Assembly (NCBI GenBank): GCA_021787365.1
Contig: JAJYMB010000024.1
Coordinates: forward strand, 1-64,000
DNA: 64,000 nucleotides
DNA from: Actinomycetes bacterium
GTDB lineage: Bacteria > Actinomycetota > Acidimicrobiia > Acidimicrobiales > Palsa-688
Direction: 5' to 3'
The notes beneath the pieces were generated by a model that saw only the letters and a program-made list of their open reading frames with translations, made no database searches and was not told the DNA's origin. Position 1 is the first letter of the stretch. The number at the start of each line of letters is the position of its first letter. Shown piece by piece: positions 56,031 to 64,000 of this stretch. A program made the position numbers and the translations under genes.

Positions 56031-57248
56031 CTAGGGCCTATCGTCCATTTCTGGCCGTTCTCGACCCGTCCAGGGCTGCAGGGCTTCTCGTACCAGCGAG
56101 AACCTGACGCGTTCTTGTTCTAGGCGCACACCGTGGCCATAACGGTCTTCGACCAAGTCCTGGTAGAAGACGGCCTCGGAAGGGCTCAAGTGGGGGAGGG
56201 CCCGGCTCGTCGGGGCGGGTTCCTCGGCCCACTGGCGAGGGTGGGCGAGCAAGGTGGAGGTGTCCATGAGGATCGAGGCCACCTTGGGGTAGCGCTGGCG
56301 CAGGTTGTTTAATATGGCGAAGCCGTGGGTGTCGATGTCGCCCCAGTACACGAGCTCCTTGTCCTCGAGCCACTCGCCGGCATGGGTAGGTTCGAGCGCG
56401 TACCCCGACCCGAACATGACGATGCTGGCGGGGACTGCGGGGAAGGCGAGGTAGCTGACCTCGTTTTCGACGATGAACACGGTGGTGGCCACGATCCCCG
56501 CCTCCGGCAGCTCGTCAGCCCTCAAGCGGGCTTCCGTGACGGCGGACGGCCACTCTGGCTGGGGGCCGAGGAACCGCAGCCGTACGAAGTCAGGGCGCGC
56601 CCGGAACCCGAGGCGCTTGGCGACGTCTAACGCGGAAAGGTCGGCTCTTTCCGGTGCAAGCACGGCCAAGAGCCGTTCGAGCAGTTTGGAATTTCGTTCG
56701 ACGAACTTGGTGTCCACGCCGTCCACGTCAAGCTGGCGGAGGTAAAGCGACGCAGTGTCATGGGTGGTGGCCCAGTCGAGGGTGGCCAGCACCTGCTCCC
56801 ATATCCCCCTGTTCGCGATCGCGACCAGGGGGTGCTGCACGACCCAGTCCCCGAGCCCGGGGAGGGAACGGTTGGTGAGCGCCACCACCTCGTCGAGGGC
56901 GCGACGGTCCTCGGTCGTGCCTATGAGGTCGCACAGCTGCTCCGGCGTGTCCACCCAGGCCCGGGCCGGTAGCTGGTTCGCGCCGACGGCCCGGCTGGTG
57001 ACCGTCCGGTACTCGGTCCGTAGGCGGGGCCGCCCCCCGGGCCCGCGGCTGTCGCGCTCCCACTTGGCCAGCCAGCGTCTCACGTCGTCGAGGTGGGCCA
57101 GGATGTCGGCCGCCTTGGGAGAACGAACGGGGAGCGAGATGGGCTCCCACGGGTCGCCGACGGCCAAAGTGGAGACGTACCGGCCCCGGTCCCACCGCTT
57201 GCGCAGTGTGCCGGCGATGTCGGCCACCTGGGCCCAGTCATGGCCCAT
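56031..57248 (-). CDS. jetD: Wadjet component JetD (DUF3322/DUF2220 nuclease subunit)
   Basis: A 405-residue protein. The N-terminal half is DUF3322 (WDRGRYVSTLAVGDPWEPIS, WERDSRGPGGRPRLRTEYRT). The C-terminal half is DUF2220, a topoisomerase-VI-like Toprim domain with the acidic residues E261/E263 in VFIVENEVSYLAFP and D304/D306 in LVYWGDIDTHGFAILNNLRQ. JetD cuts plasmid DNA after the JetABC condensin-like motor has extruded it. The ATG overlaps the jetC stop (TGATG). All catalytic acids expected for the Toprim are present, so the nuclease looks intact. Confidence 0.95.
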   Translation of the reverse strand: MGHDWAQVADIAGTLRKRWDRGRYVSTLAVGDPWEPISLPVRSPKAADILAHLDDVRRWLAKWERDSRGPGGRPRLRTEYRTVTSRAVGANQLPARAWVDTPEQLCDLIGTTEDRRALDEVVALTNRSLPGLGDWVVQHPLVAIANRGIWEQVLATLDWATTHDTASLYLRQLDVDGVDTKFVERNSKLLERLLAVLAPERADLSALDVAKRLGFRARPDFVRLRFLGPQPEWPSAVTEARLRADELPEAGIVATTVFIVENEVSYLAFPAVPASIVMFGSGYALEPTHAGEWLEDKELVYWGDIDTHGFAILNNLRQRYPKVASILMDTSTLLAHPRQWAEEPAPTSRALPHLSPSEAVFYQDLVEDRYGHGVRLEQERVRFSLVREALQPWTGRERPEMDDRP

Positions 57249-60200
57249 CAGTGGATGCTTACGGCCGCCACTTGCGCGCCGGCGGGGCCATTTCCTTGGC
57301 GGCGCCGGCGGAACTCCTCAACAGTGAGCCCCATCAGGCGGGAGTAATTGCCGTTGACGTTGTCGACGACGCCTATGGAGGAAACGTGGGGCTCTATCAC
57401 GTGGATCTTCTGGAGTGGCGTGACGATGAGGAGCTGGAGCCCGAGCCGAGTGAACAGGTGGAGGGCGTAACGGGTGGACTGCTCGGAGCCGCGCCCGAAG
57501 GCCTCGTCGATCACGACGAAGCGGAACGCCTTGGACCGCGCGGCGCCCCAGTCCAGCTTGAACTGGTAGGCCAAGGACGCGGCCAGGATGGTGTACGCGA
57601 GCTTTTCCTTTTGACCCCCGGACTTGCCCGCGGAGTCCGAGTAGCTCTCGTGCTCGGAGCCGTCGGACTTCCAGCGCTCCGAGGCCGAGAACACAAACCA
57701 CTGCCGAACGTCGGTGACCCGCTTGGTCCAGGCCCGGTCCTGTTCGGCTGACCCCTCGCGGCCCCGGAACCTGTCGATGAGCGCCTTTACCTGGAGGAAC
57801 TTTTCTTCCGAGTACTGCTCTCCCCCCGAGCCCACGACGTTGTCGGTGCAGGCTCTCAGGTCGGACCGGAACTCGCGCACGTCTACGTTGGGGGTCGGGT
57901 CGGCGACCAGGACTATGTAGCGTCCCTCGTTGTAGTCGATGGACTGGAGCGAGTTGTTGATCTTGTCCACCCGCTGCCTGATCATGGCCTCTTGCTTGTT
58001 GAGCTGGGCGGAGAAGCCGGCGATGTCCCGGATCGTGTTCTGGTTGAGGTAGTCCTTGAAGTCGCGCTCGAAGCGGGGGAGGTCGTCCTCCGCGAGGCGG
58101 CGGTGAAGCTCGCGGTACTCGGCGGCGGCTTCGATGCTGGTGTCTGTCTCGGCCGTCTCGGCCGGGTAACTGGCCCTGAACGAGCCCATTGCCTTCACGA
58201 TGCGGAGCCCCAGCTCCCGGAGGCGCTGCTGAGCCCGCTCGGCTTTTTGGGTGAGGGCTTCCCGGGCGTCTCGTTGAGCGCCCTCCAAAGCGGCGCGACC
58301 GCTGGCGAATGCCGTACCTTGGTCGGCGAGCAACTTGAGGATGGCGGGGAAATGCGGCTCGGCGCGTGCCAACGCCTCGGCATCGGAGAGGACCGCCTCG
58401 AGGGTGGCCAACCGGGCCCGCCCCTGCGCCAGTTTTTCCCGTGTCCCCCCGAGCTCTTGCTGCAAGTCGCTCCGTCGCCGTTCCGCCAGCTCTACCTCCT
58501 CGGAGAGGCGGCGGTGCTCGGCGTTCAGCTGTTGGAGGACGTCGGAAGAGGTCTCGATTTGGTGCCGTTCTTCGCGCAGTGCGCCGGCCCGGTTGACGAG
58601 CTCCTGCCAGTCGAGGTCCTCCCACGAACTGAACAGGTCGATCCCCGACAACGCCACGAGCCGCTTGTCCAGCCTCTCGAGCTTTGCCCTGGCCGCCCCT
58701 TCTGCCTTGTTGGCGTGCAGGATGCGGTCCTGGAGGCGAGCAGCCTCTGCGACGAGCGCTTCGACCTTGGCTGCGTTGGACCACCCGAGGACGTAGTGGC
58801 GGCGGTCGCCCACCTGGCGGCGGTCGTCCTTTTCGTGCCGGTCCCGCTCTTTTACCTGGCCTGCCCGGGTCACGGCCTTGGGGTAGCGCCGGAGCTCGCC
58901 CACGCTGTCGACGCACACGTGGTCGGCTCGGCGAGCGAGCTCGGCCCCAAGCCATGAGGCAAAGGCCGAGCCCGGCTTCACGTCAACGAGATCCATGAGC
59001 AGTGGCGCGCTCATGAACCTCTCGGGCTCCGGGGCCCTCGCGACGGTCGCTGGCACTCGGAAGTACACCACCCGCGTCCCCAAGTGCCGGCCGTCGACCC
59101 ACGCTGCCACCTTTTCGTAGTGGCGGTCAGGGACGAGGAGCGAGAGGGCAAAGTTGTGCAGGACCCGCTCTGCCGCGCCCTCCCACTCGTGCGCCTCGGG
59201 GCTCACCTGGAGCAGTTCGCCGGCAAAAGGCAGGTGCTCCATGTCCAGCCCCAAGTCGGCGCACATGAGCTCGCGGAGCTTGACGCTTTCCCCGGGGAGG
59301 TTGCTCTGGCGGGAGCGCAAGCTGAGGAGCTCCTCGTTGAGCCGCTTGGCCTCCTCTTCCACCTGGCGAGCGCTGACGCGTAGCTCGGTGAGCTCGTTTT
59401 GGGCCTCGGCGCGCTCTTGGTCGACTTCCGCGCTGGCCAGAGAGGCTCGGGCTCGGGTGGCCTCGAACTGCTCAGCCGCCTGCACCGGGGGGAGACCCGC
59501 CGCCTCCAATGCGCTCGCGAACTGGCGCGCCCTCTCCCGGCGTTTGGGCACCTCCTGCTCGCAGAGGCGGACCTGCTCGTCGATCGTTGCCAGGCGGTCG
59601 CCCCCGTTGCGGGCGATGTCGGTGCTCACCAGCTGGAGCTGCCCCCGCAGCGCGCCCAGGTGGGCCCCCAGGGCCTCGAGCCCCTCTCCAAACCGCCGCT
59701 CTGCGCCTTCGAGCTGCGCGAGCTCGTCTGTGACCATGGAGCGCTCGTGGTCGGCGAAAAAGTAGGGGAGCGCCTCGCGTTGGCGGGAGATCTCGAGGAG
59801 CGCCGATTCGTTGGCCTCGTAGCGGTCGAGGTCGGCCATTATGGGGCCGAGCTGCTCGAGCTGGGCACGCGCTTTTACGACCGCGTCGTGCGCCCGGGTG
59901 AGGTTGTCGAAGTGCTCTATGAGGGTAGTCACTTGTTCTTGGGCATCGAAGGGCTCGAGCATGTGGTTGCGCACGAAGTCGTTGAGGTTGTCGACCGCCT
60001 TCATGGACACGGTCTGGTGGAACAGGTCCATCGCCTGCTCGGACTCGATCCCGAGACGACGGCGGAAGTCCTTGCCGTACTCAGGGAACGCGTCGTACAC
60101 GCGGGCTCCCCGCTCCTTCAGGTGGCGTTTCAAGCCGGCCAGCTCCGTGCCGAAACCGGAGAAGTCGCGTGAGATCGACAGGACGTCATCTGCCACCAGG

Positions 60201-60664
60201 AAAAACCGCTCAGGCTGGCCCGCGTTGAGGTCGCGCGCGTGAAAGACCTGGGCGAGGGTCACGGTGATGTCGAAGTCGGCGTTCTTGAAGACGCCGAGCA
60301 CTACCGAGAAGTGGCGCGTGTCGCGCAGGGCCACGGGCCGCGTCGCGCCCGTGACCTCGTTGCGCTCCGCCTTGAAATAGCCGAGCACGTAGGACCGCAA
60401 GTCCCGTTCCTTGGTGGCGGCGCCGGCGGCCTTGTTGTAGGAGATCTTGTGCGCCGGCAACAGCAATGTCGTTATCGCGTCGACGAGCGTCGACTTACCC
60501 GAACCGATCTCGCCCGTGACGAGCGAGTTGCGCCCGCCGACCTCCAGGCTCCAAACCCGGGAGTCGAAGGTGCCCCAGTTGTAGACCTCGAGCCGGTGGA
60601 GCCGGCCGCCCGGGAGCCGACCGGCTAAGTCCTCCTCGAGGTCGACGAGGCTGAAAAGGGCCAT
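57248..60664 (-). CDS. jetC: Wadjet component JetC (SMC-like ATPase)
   Basis: A 1138-residue MukB/SMC-like ATPase. The head's N-terminal half holds [20 protein letters not shown] and Walker [10 protein letters not shown] at about residues 51-59. Two long coiled-coil arms (rich in [13 protein letters not shown]- and KLERLDKRL-type heptads) flank a hinge at about 480-640. The C-terminal head has the signature [20 protein letters not shown] and Walker [19 protein letters not shown]. It forms the loop-extruding motor of Wadjet. Start overlaps the jetB stop by one base (TAATG). Confidence 0.95.
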   Translation of the reverse strand: MALFSLVDLEEDLAGRLPGGRLHRLEVYNWGTFDSRVWSLEVGGRNSLVTGEIGSGKSTLVDAITTLLLPAHKISYNKAAGAATKERDLRSYVLGYFKAERNEVTGATRPVALRDTRHFSVVLGVFKNADFDITVTLAQVFHARDLNAGQPERFFLVADDVLSISRDFSGFGTELAGLKRHLKERGARVYDAFPEYGKDFRRRLGIESEQAMDLFHQTVSMKAVDNLNDFVRNHMLEPFDAQEQVTTLIEHFDNLTRAHDAVVKARAQLEQLGPIMADLDRYEANESALLEISRQREALPYFFADHERSMVTDELAQLEGAERRFGEGLEALGAHLGALRGQLQLVSTDIARNGGDRLATIDEQVRLCEQEVPKRRERARQFASALEAAGLPPVQAAEQFEATRARASLASAEVDQERAEAQNELTELRVSARQVEEEAKRLNEELLSLRSRQSNLPGESVKLRELMCADLGLDMEHLPFAGELLQVSPEAHEWEGAAERVLHNFALSLLVPDRHYEKVAAWVDGRHLGTRVVYFRVPATVARAPEPERFMSAPLLMDLVDVKPGSAFASWLGAELARRADHVCVDSVGELRRYPKAVTRAGQVKERDRHEKDDRRQVGDRRHYVLGWSNAAKVEALVAEAARLQDRILHANKAEGAARAKLERLDKRLVALSGIDLFSSWEDLDWQELVNRAGALREERHQIETSSDVLQQLNAEHRRLSEEVELAERRRSDLQQELGGTREKLAQGRARLATLEAVLSDAEALARAEPHFPAILKLLADQGTAFASGRAALEGAQRDAREALTQKAERAQQRLRELGLRIVKAMGSFRASYPAETAETDTSIEAAAEYRELHRRLAEDDLPRFERDFKDYLNQNTIRDIAGFSAQLNKQEAMIRQRVDKINNSLQSIDYNEGRYIVLVADPTPNVDVREFRSDLRACTDNVVGSGGEQYSEEKFLQVKALIDRFRGREGSAEQDRAWTKRVTDVRQWFVFSASERWKSDGSEHESYSDSAGKSGGQKEKLAYTILAASLAYQFKLDWGAARSKAFRFVVIDEAFGRGSEQSTRYALHLFTRLGLQLLIVTPLQKIHVIEPHVSSIGVVDNVNGNYSRLMGLTVEEFRRRRQGNGPAGAQVAAVSIH

Positions 60665-61323
60665 TACATTTCCTCCGTCGCGGACGCCGGACCATCCTCG
60701 TACACCGTCGTAGCCACCTCATTGCCGTCATCGTCTATTTCACCGAGGTACTCGGCCAGGCGCCGGTCGAAATCGGCGAGCCACTGGCCATCGACGTAGG
60801 CCTTCAGGATCCGCCTCACCTCGAACGCGTCGGGGGTGGCGCGCAGGCGCTGGAGGAAACCGAGCTCGACGACCTTGTTGATGTGGGCGTCCACCTGATC
60901 GACGAGGCGCGCCTCATTGGCGGACTCTGCGAGGAAAAGGCGAAGCATTTCGGCTATCTGCTCGCGTTTCAGCACGAGCCGGGTTTCTCCGCTGGTGGCA
61001 TCGGACTCGGCCAGGCGCTTGCGGAGCAAGGCGAGAAGGACGCTGACCGGGAAGGAGAGGGGCCGGCGGGCGACCAGGCGAGGGAGGGCGTTTGGCCCGT
61101 CGTCGCGGGGCTGGCTGCGGAGGAAGGCGTAGCCTTCGGCCTCGTCCACCACGAGCTGGAGCCCGAGGACCCCTACATAGTCGATGACCTGCGCGCGCAG
61201 GCGCTCGAGGGCCTCCCAGGCGCGTCCGCTGGTGTCGCGGTAGAGGGGGCCGCGGCACAGGTTGACCACCACGAGCGATAGCTCCGCTACCTCGGTGGGG
61301 GCGGGCGCGGCGAGGTCGCTCAT
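60664..61323 (-). CDS. jetB: Wadjet component JetB (DUF4194, kite-like subunit)
   Basis: A 219-residue protein from ATG 61323, which overlaps the jetA stop (ATGA); a longer in-frame start at 61404 lies inside jetA and is not needed. It reads [80 protein letters not shown] and [20 protein letters not shown], the two winged-helix units of DUF4194. JetB is the MukE-like kite that binds the kleisin JetA and DNA. Confidence 0.93.
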   Translation of the reverse strand: MSDLAAPAPTEVAELSLVVVNLCRGPLYRDTSGRAWEALERLRAQVIDYVGVLGLQLVVDEAEGYAFLRSQPRDDGPNALPRLVARRPLSFPVSVLLALLRKRLAESDATSGETRLVLKREQIAEMLRLFLAESANEARLVDQVDAHINKVVELGFLQRLRATPDAFEVRRILKAYVDGQWLADFDRRLAEYLGEIDDDGNEVATTVYEDGPASATEEM

Positions 61324-62771
61324 CGTGGTTGCTCGCAACCTCGGTGGAACGTCACGGCCGGTAACTCCGCCACTCTCAGCACCTCTCCGCCCTCGGCCTC
61401 CCACTCGGCCCGTTCACGCCGGCTTTCGTCCATCACCACCTCCAGGCCAGGCCCCGAGAGGGACATGTAACCGACCAGCTCCGCCAACCCCTGCTGGAGC
61501 GGGCGTTGCTCCAGCACTTCGCGAAGGCCGAGGTCCTGGCGCTGGCGCAGCGAGGCGAGCACCTGGCTGAGCAGCTCCTCGCGGTCTACATAGGCCTGCT
61601 CGAGCAGGCCCTCGGCGGCGAAGTCCTCCTCGGCGTCGCTGACAGAGGAGCTGTCGATGGCGGAGGCGGCCGCGGGCCGGTGGAGCGGGCGCTCCATGGG
61701 GAGGACGAAGTCCACCCGGCTCGCTTCCAGTTCCATCGTTATGGAGGGCTCGCCCCCTGCCCGGGCCCGGAGCGCCCGTGCCTCGATCGAACGCAACAGC
61801 TCGAAGACGCGCCGGTTTTCAAGCCAAGCCTGGTCGTCGAGGAACCGGCGCAGCTGTTCGGAGAGGAGCCGGACGGTCGCCTGGGTCCGCTCGCAGGCGT
61901 CGACCCAGTCGAAGTGGACCCGCGCCAGCCTCTCGTCGTAGTAAGGGGCCAGGTGCTCCACGTTGGCGAGGCCCTGGAGGAGGTCCGTCAGCTCGGCCTG
62001 GCGTTGGTGGGAGAGGAGGAAATCGTAAAAGGCCTGGAAGCTGCGGCCCTGGTCCGACTCCGCTACGGTGGCCCGGCTGCCGACCGCCTCTTCCAGGAGC
62101 TCGCCCTTTGGGCCCTCCCAGCCCGCGATGCGCTCCCTCAGCTGGCGGTCGAGGCGGCGGAAGTTCTCCTCCACTTCTCGGAAGTCGGCCAGCAGCTCGC
62201 GGGCAGTCTTCACGAACTGCTGGTAGCGGTCGCGCTGGCTGACAGCGTCGAGGACGGTGACCTCGCCACGCTCGGCCCGACCGATCTCGTCGTCCAGCTC
62301 GGCCCGGCGCCGGCGCAGCTCAGCCAGGCGCAGCTGGGGGTCCTCCTCGGCCCCGAAGACCATCTGGCGCAGCAGCTCGAAGATGGTGTTGAGCCGAGAC
62401 TCGGTGCCGACGAAGTCCCGGGGCCGGAGCTCCTTCACCCACAGCAGTGCCTTCTCCACGGCCGGGGCCAGGTCGTAGTGGGCCTCGTCGGAGCCTGCTG
62501 GGTAGTACTTGCGCAGCCAGGCGTGGTCGTCCGAGCACCACTCGTCCAGGTACTCGGCGGCAGAGCGGGGGAAGGTGCCCTCGCCCAGGCGCTGGTTGAG
62601 GGCGAACAGCTCGTCGTCGAGCAGGCCGGCGAGCGCCCGGGCGGGGATGCCCGAGGCGTTGGGCTCGATGAAGGCCCGGTCGAGGAAGCTCAGCACGAGC
62701 TCGGCGTGGCGCGCCGCGAGCAGCTTCCATGCCGGGTGAGACCGCAGGTACGCCAGCTCCTCGTACTGCAC
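61320..62771 (-). CDS. jetA: Wadjet component JetA (DUF3375, kleisin subunit)
   Basis: A 483-residue protein from GTG 62771. It begins QYEELAYLRSHPAWKLLAAR, HAELVLSFLDRAFIEPNASG, IPARALAGLLDDELFALNQR, the DUF3375 opening. A middle coiled region (ELRRRRAELDDEIGRAERGE) and a C-terminal winged-helix segment (ELLSQVLASLRQRQDLGLRE) follow. JetA is the MukF-like kleisin closing the JetC dimer. It is the first gene of the four-gene operon; jetA, jetB, jetC and jetD each overlap by 1-4 nt, which indicates equal, coupled translation. Confidence 0.94.
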   Translation of the reverse strand: MQYEELAYLRSHPAWKLLAARHAELVLSFLDRAFIEPNASGIPARALAGLLDDELFALNQRLGEGTFPRSAAEYLDEWCSDDHAWLRKYYPAGSDEAHYDLAPAVEKALLWVKELRPRDFVGTESRLNTIFELLRQMVFGAEEDPQLRLAELRRRRAELDDEIGRAERGEVTVLDAVSQRDRYQQFVKTARELLADFREVEENFRRLDRQLRERIAGWEGPKGELLEEAVGSRATVAESDQGRSFQAFYDFLLSHQRQAELTDLLQGLANVEHLAPYYDERLARVHFDWVDACERTQATVRLLSEQLRRFLDDQAWLENRRVFELLRSIEARALRARAGGEPSITMELEASRVDFVLPMERPLHRPAAASAIDSSSVSDAEEDFAAEGLLEQAYVDREELLSQVLASLRQRQDLGLREVLEQRPLQQGLAELVGYMSLSGPGLEVVMDESRRERAEWEAEGGEVLRVAELPAVTFHRGCEQPR

Positions 62772-62927
62772 TTGAACAAGCCTATGAGAAGGGTGTGACC
62801 GTCACCGGGAACCGCCGGGTTAGGTGGCCCACGCCGCAGACGGGGTTTGGACCTTCGCACTCGGCTTGCCACGAGTTGGCTACGCTCCGTGTCGGACTTG
62901 TGTCATGCTGAGCTCGTGGAACGTAAC

Positions 62928-63064
62928 ATGCCGCGCTTGACCGTGACTTTGCCCCCAGAGCTCGTCGAAGAGGTACGGGCCCGGGCCAAGCGGGCGCTAT
63001 CAGTTCCTGGGTGGCCGAGGCCGTAGCAGATCGGGGGAATACTGTAGCACTGTCTACAGTTGTA
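62928..63064 (+). pseudogene. Ribbon-helix-helix antitoxin gene with a frameshift
   Basis: ATG 62928 gives MPRLTVTLPPELVEEVRARA and KRAL; after a one-base shift near 62998 the next frame gives ISSWVAEAVADRGNTVAL. Together they make a normal CopG/ParD-like ribbon-helix-helix protein (xLTVTLPxELVxxVRAxxxxGxxSSWVAEAV). No toxin gene follows; the next gene is a MarR regulator. A broken orphan antitoxin divergent from the Wadjet operon, 156 nt from jetA. Confidence 0.7.
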
Positions 63065-63074
63065 GGACTGTAGT
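63043..63074. promoter_or_regulatory. Overlapping inverted repeats before the MarR gene
   Basis: CTGTAG (63043-63048), CTACAG (63055-63060) and CTGTAG (63069-63074) form two palindromes that share the middle arm, with spacers of 6 and 8 nt. They lie 35-66 nt upstream of the MarR start, a usual place for an autoregulated MarR operator. Confidence 0.65.
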
Positions 63075-63108
63075 TATGGCTACGACGAGCAGGGACTAGG
63101 CGAGGACG

Positions 63109-63645
63109 ATGAGTACCATGACGCCGGCCGAGGCCAGTCATCGCCGGCGGCAGCCGGTAGCGCCCCTCGAGTCGGCGCTCGGCTTTCGCATGGGGCGAGC
63201 ACACAGGTCGCTTCGCGAGGCTTGGGGGGAAAGGATCGCCGACTTGGGCCTGAGCCCTCCCCAGGCAGCGATGCTGAGGGCGATCTGCGAGCAGCCCGGG
63301 TCGGGGCTCCGGGAGCTGGCGCGGCGGGTACGGACCGACCCCATGAACGCCAAGCGCCTCGCCGACCACCTCGAGCAGGTGGGCCTGGTGCGTTCGATGA
63401 ACGACACCTCGCACCGCCAGCGGCGCGACCTGGCCCCGACCGAAGCTGGCCTCGCGCTCGCCAAGCAGGTGGCCGAGCGAGCCGCGGTGTGGGACCGCCG
63501 CCTTTCGAGGTTGCTCGGAGCGGCACAACTCGAGCAGCTGCAGAGGCTGCTCCAGCGCCTGGAGGACGTGCTTGCCGCCGAGCTCCACGGGGTTGCTCGC
63601 CCTCGAGGCGAGCCCGCAACAACGAGCAAGGAGCAGGACTTATGA
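63109..63645 (+). CDS. MarR family transcriptional regulator
   Basis: A 178-residue winged-helix protein: SALGFRMGRAHRSLREAWGE, IADLGLSPPQAAMLRAICEQ, PGSGLRELARRVRTDPMNAK, RLADHLEQVGLVRSMNDTSH, RQRRDLAPTEAGLALAKQVA. The wing (SHRQRRDLAPTEAG) and recognition helix are typical. GAGGA precedes the ATG by a few bases. It overlaps the following methyltransferase gene by 4 nt (ATGA), so they form one operon under the palindromic operator upstream. Confidence 0.92.
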   Translation: MSTMTPAEASHRRRQPVAPLESALGFRMGRAHRSLREAWGERIADLGLSPPQAAMLRAICEQPGSGLRELARRVRTDPMNAKRLADHLEQVGLVRSMNDTSHRQRRDLAPTEAGLALAKQVAERAAVWDRRLSRLLGAAQLEQLQRLLQRLEDVLAAELHGVARPRGEPATTSKEQDL

Positions 63646-64000
63646 CCTACGCGCACGGACCAGTACACAGCTGGGACCTCCGCTACGCCGGTACCGACCG
63701 TCTCTTCCCGGCGGAGCCCGACGAGGCTCTCGTCGAGTTCGCCGCCGGGCTGCAAGCGGGCCGGGCGCTGGACCTCGGGGCTGGCGAGGGTCGAAACAGC
63801 CTGTGGCTCGCCCGCAGGGGCTGGAAGGTGACCGCTGTGGACCTTTCCCAGGTGGCGCTGGAGCGGCTGGACGCCGCAGCAGCAAAGGAACACCTGGTCG
63901 TAAGGACGGTCGTCGCCGACATGGAGGAGTACTTGGCACGTGGCGAGCATTTCGACCTGGTCGTGATCGCAAACATCCACCCTGTGCCCACTAAACGCGC
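63642..64000 (+). CDS. Class I SAM-dependent methyltransferase, cut by window end
   Basis: The first 119 residues are visible. SAM-binding motif I is ALDLGAGEGRNSLWLARRGW, followed by VTAVDLSQVALERLDAA (motif II acid) and HFDLVVIANIHPVP at the edge of the window. The lead-in WDLRYAGTDRLFPAEPDEAL is typical of TehB-like/type 25 methyltransferases that detoxify tellurite or modify small thiols. Translationally coupled to the MarR regulator. Confidence 0.88.
   Translation, partial: MTYAHGPVHSWDLRYAGTDRLFPAEPDEALVEFAAGLQAGRALDLGAGEGRNSLWLARRGWKVTAVDLSQVALERLDAAAAKEHLVVRTVVADMEEYLARGEHFDLVVIANIHPVPTKR

Noticed and set aside
57318-58955. Long open frame of 545 codons inside jetC
   Set aside because: It is a GC-driven shadow in another frame of the same strand; arginine- and proline-rich with no motif, while the jetC frame has full SMC motifs.
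1-64000. CRISPR arrays, tRNA and rRNA genes
   Set aside because: No regularly spaced direct repeats of CRISPR type and no cloverleaf or rRNA signature was noticed on reading; a covariance-model scan would settle tRNAs and small RNAs.

Overview
The window is GC-rich DNA (about two-thirds G+C by eye) with GTG/TTG starts, many 1-4 nt gene overlaps, several ECF sigma factors, F420-type enzymes (DUF385 and PPOX folds), PadR/MarR/TetR/CsoR/LuxR regulators and a heliorhodopsin. This points to an actinomycetote; an Acidimicrobiia-like lineage is my guess but is not proven by anything here. I saw no rRNA, tRNA or CRISPR array.

0-20 kb is a gene graveyard with living genes between the wrecks. Readable remnants include serine recombinases, a nitroreductase, an internally deleted GNAT, a LolA/RseB-like protein, a glyoxalase, an ArsM methyltransferase, an MmyB-type regulator, an alpha/beta hydrolase, an MMPL transporter, a MarR and an ECF41 sigma factor. 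Intact genes include a PIN toxin with its antitoxin, two secreted beta-propellers, an ECF sigma gene overlapping a membrane-anchored CxxC (DUF929) protein, YceI and SnoaL proteins, and an F420-type oxidoreductase. At 17.1-19.9 kb lies an ECF41 module: epimerase (one frameshift), carboxymuconolactone decarboxylase and the ECF41 sigma factor, with two promoters matching the ECF41 consensus.

20-31 kb: a PadR/ABC-2 export cassette, then a minus-strand metal/redox island. It holds SHOCT protein, CsoR, response regulator, histidine kinase, cupredoxin-DUF2892 fusion, a His-rich membrane protein, CcdA, a TlpA-like thioredoxin and a glutaredoxin-like protein. A near-perfect CsoR box lies upstream of the first gene.

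31-50 kb: an orphan SecD head-domain protein; an ECF sigma/membrane protein/large GT-C-like membrane protein operon; a trypsin-fold protein that has lost its catalytic triad; a LuxR-ATPase with two small downstream genes, one encoding a secreted peptide; a YfhO-like membrane gene broken over three frames; a TetR/methyltransferase pair around a 38-bp perfect palindrome; a DUF4388 protein; and a processive family-2 glycosyltransferase.

50-64 kb: MOSC and DUF488 proteins, cystathionine gamma-lyase/synthase, heliorhodopsin, a zinc alcohol dehydrogenase, a complete type I Wadjet anti-plasmid system (jetABCD) in one translationally coupled operon, a broken ribbon-helix-helix antitoxin gene, and a MarR/methyltransferase pair cut by the window end.
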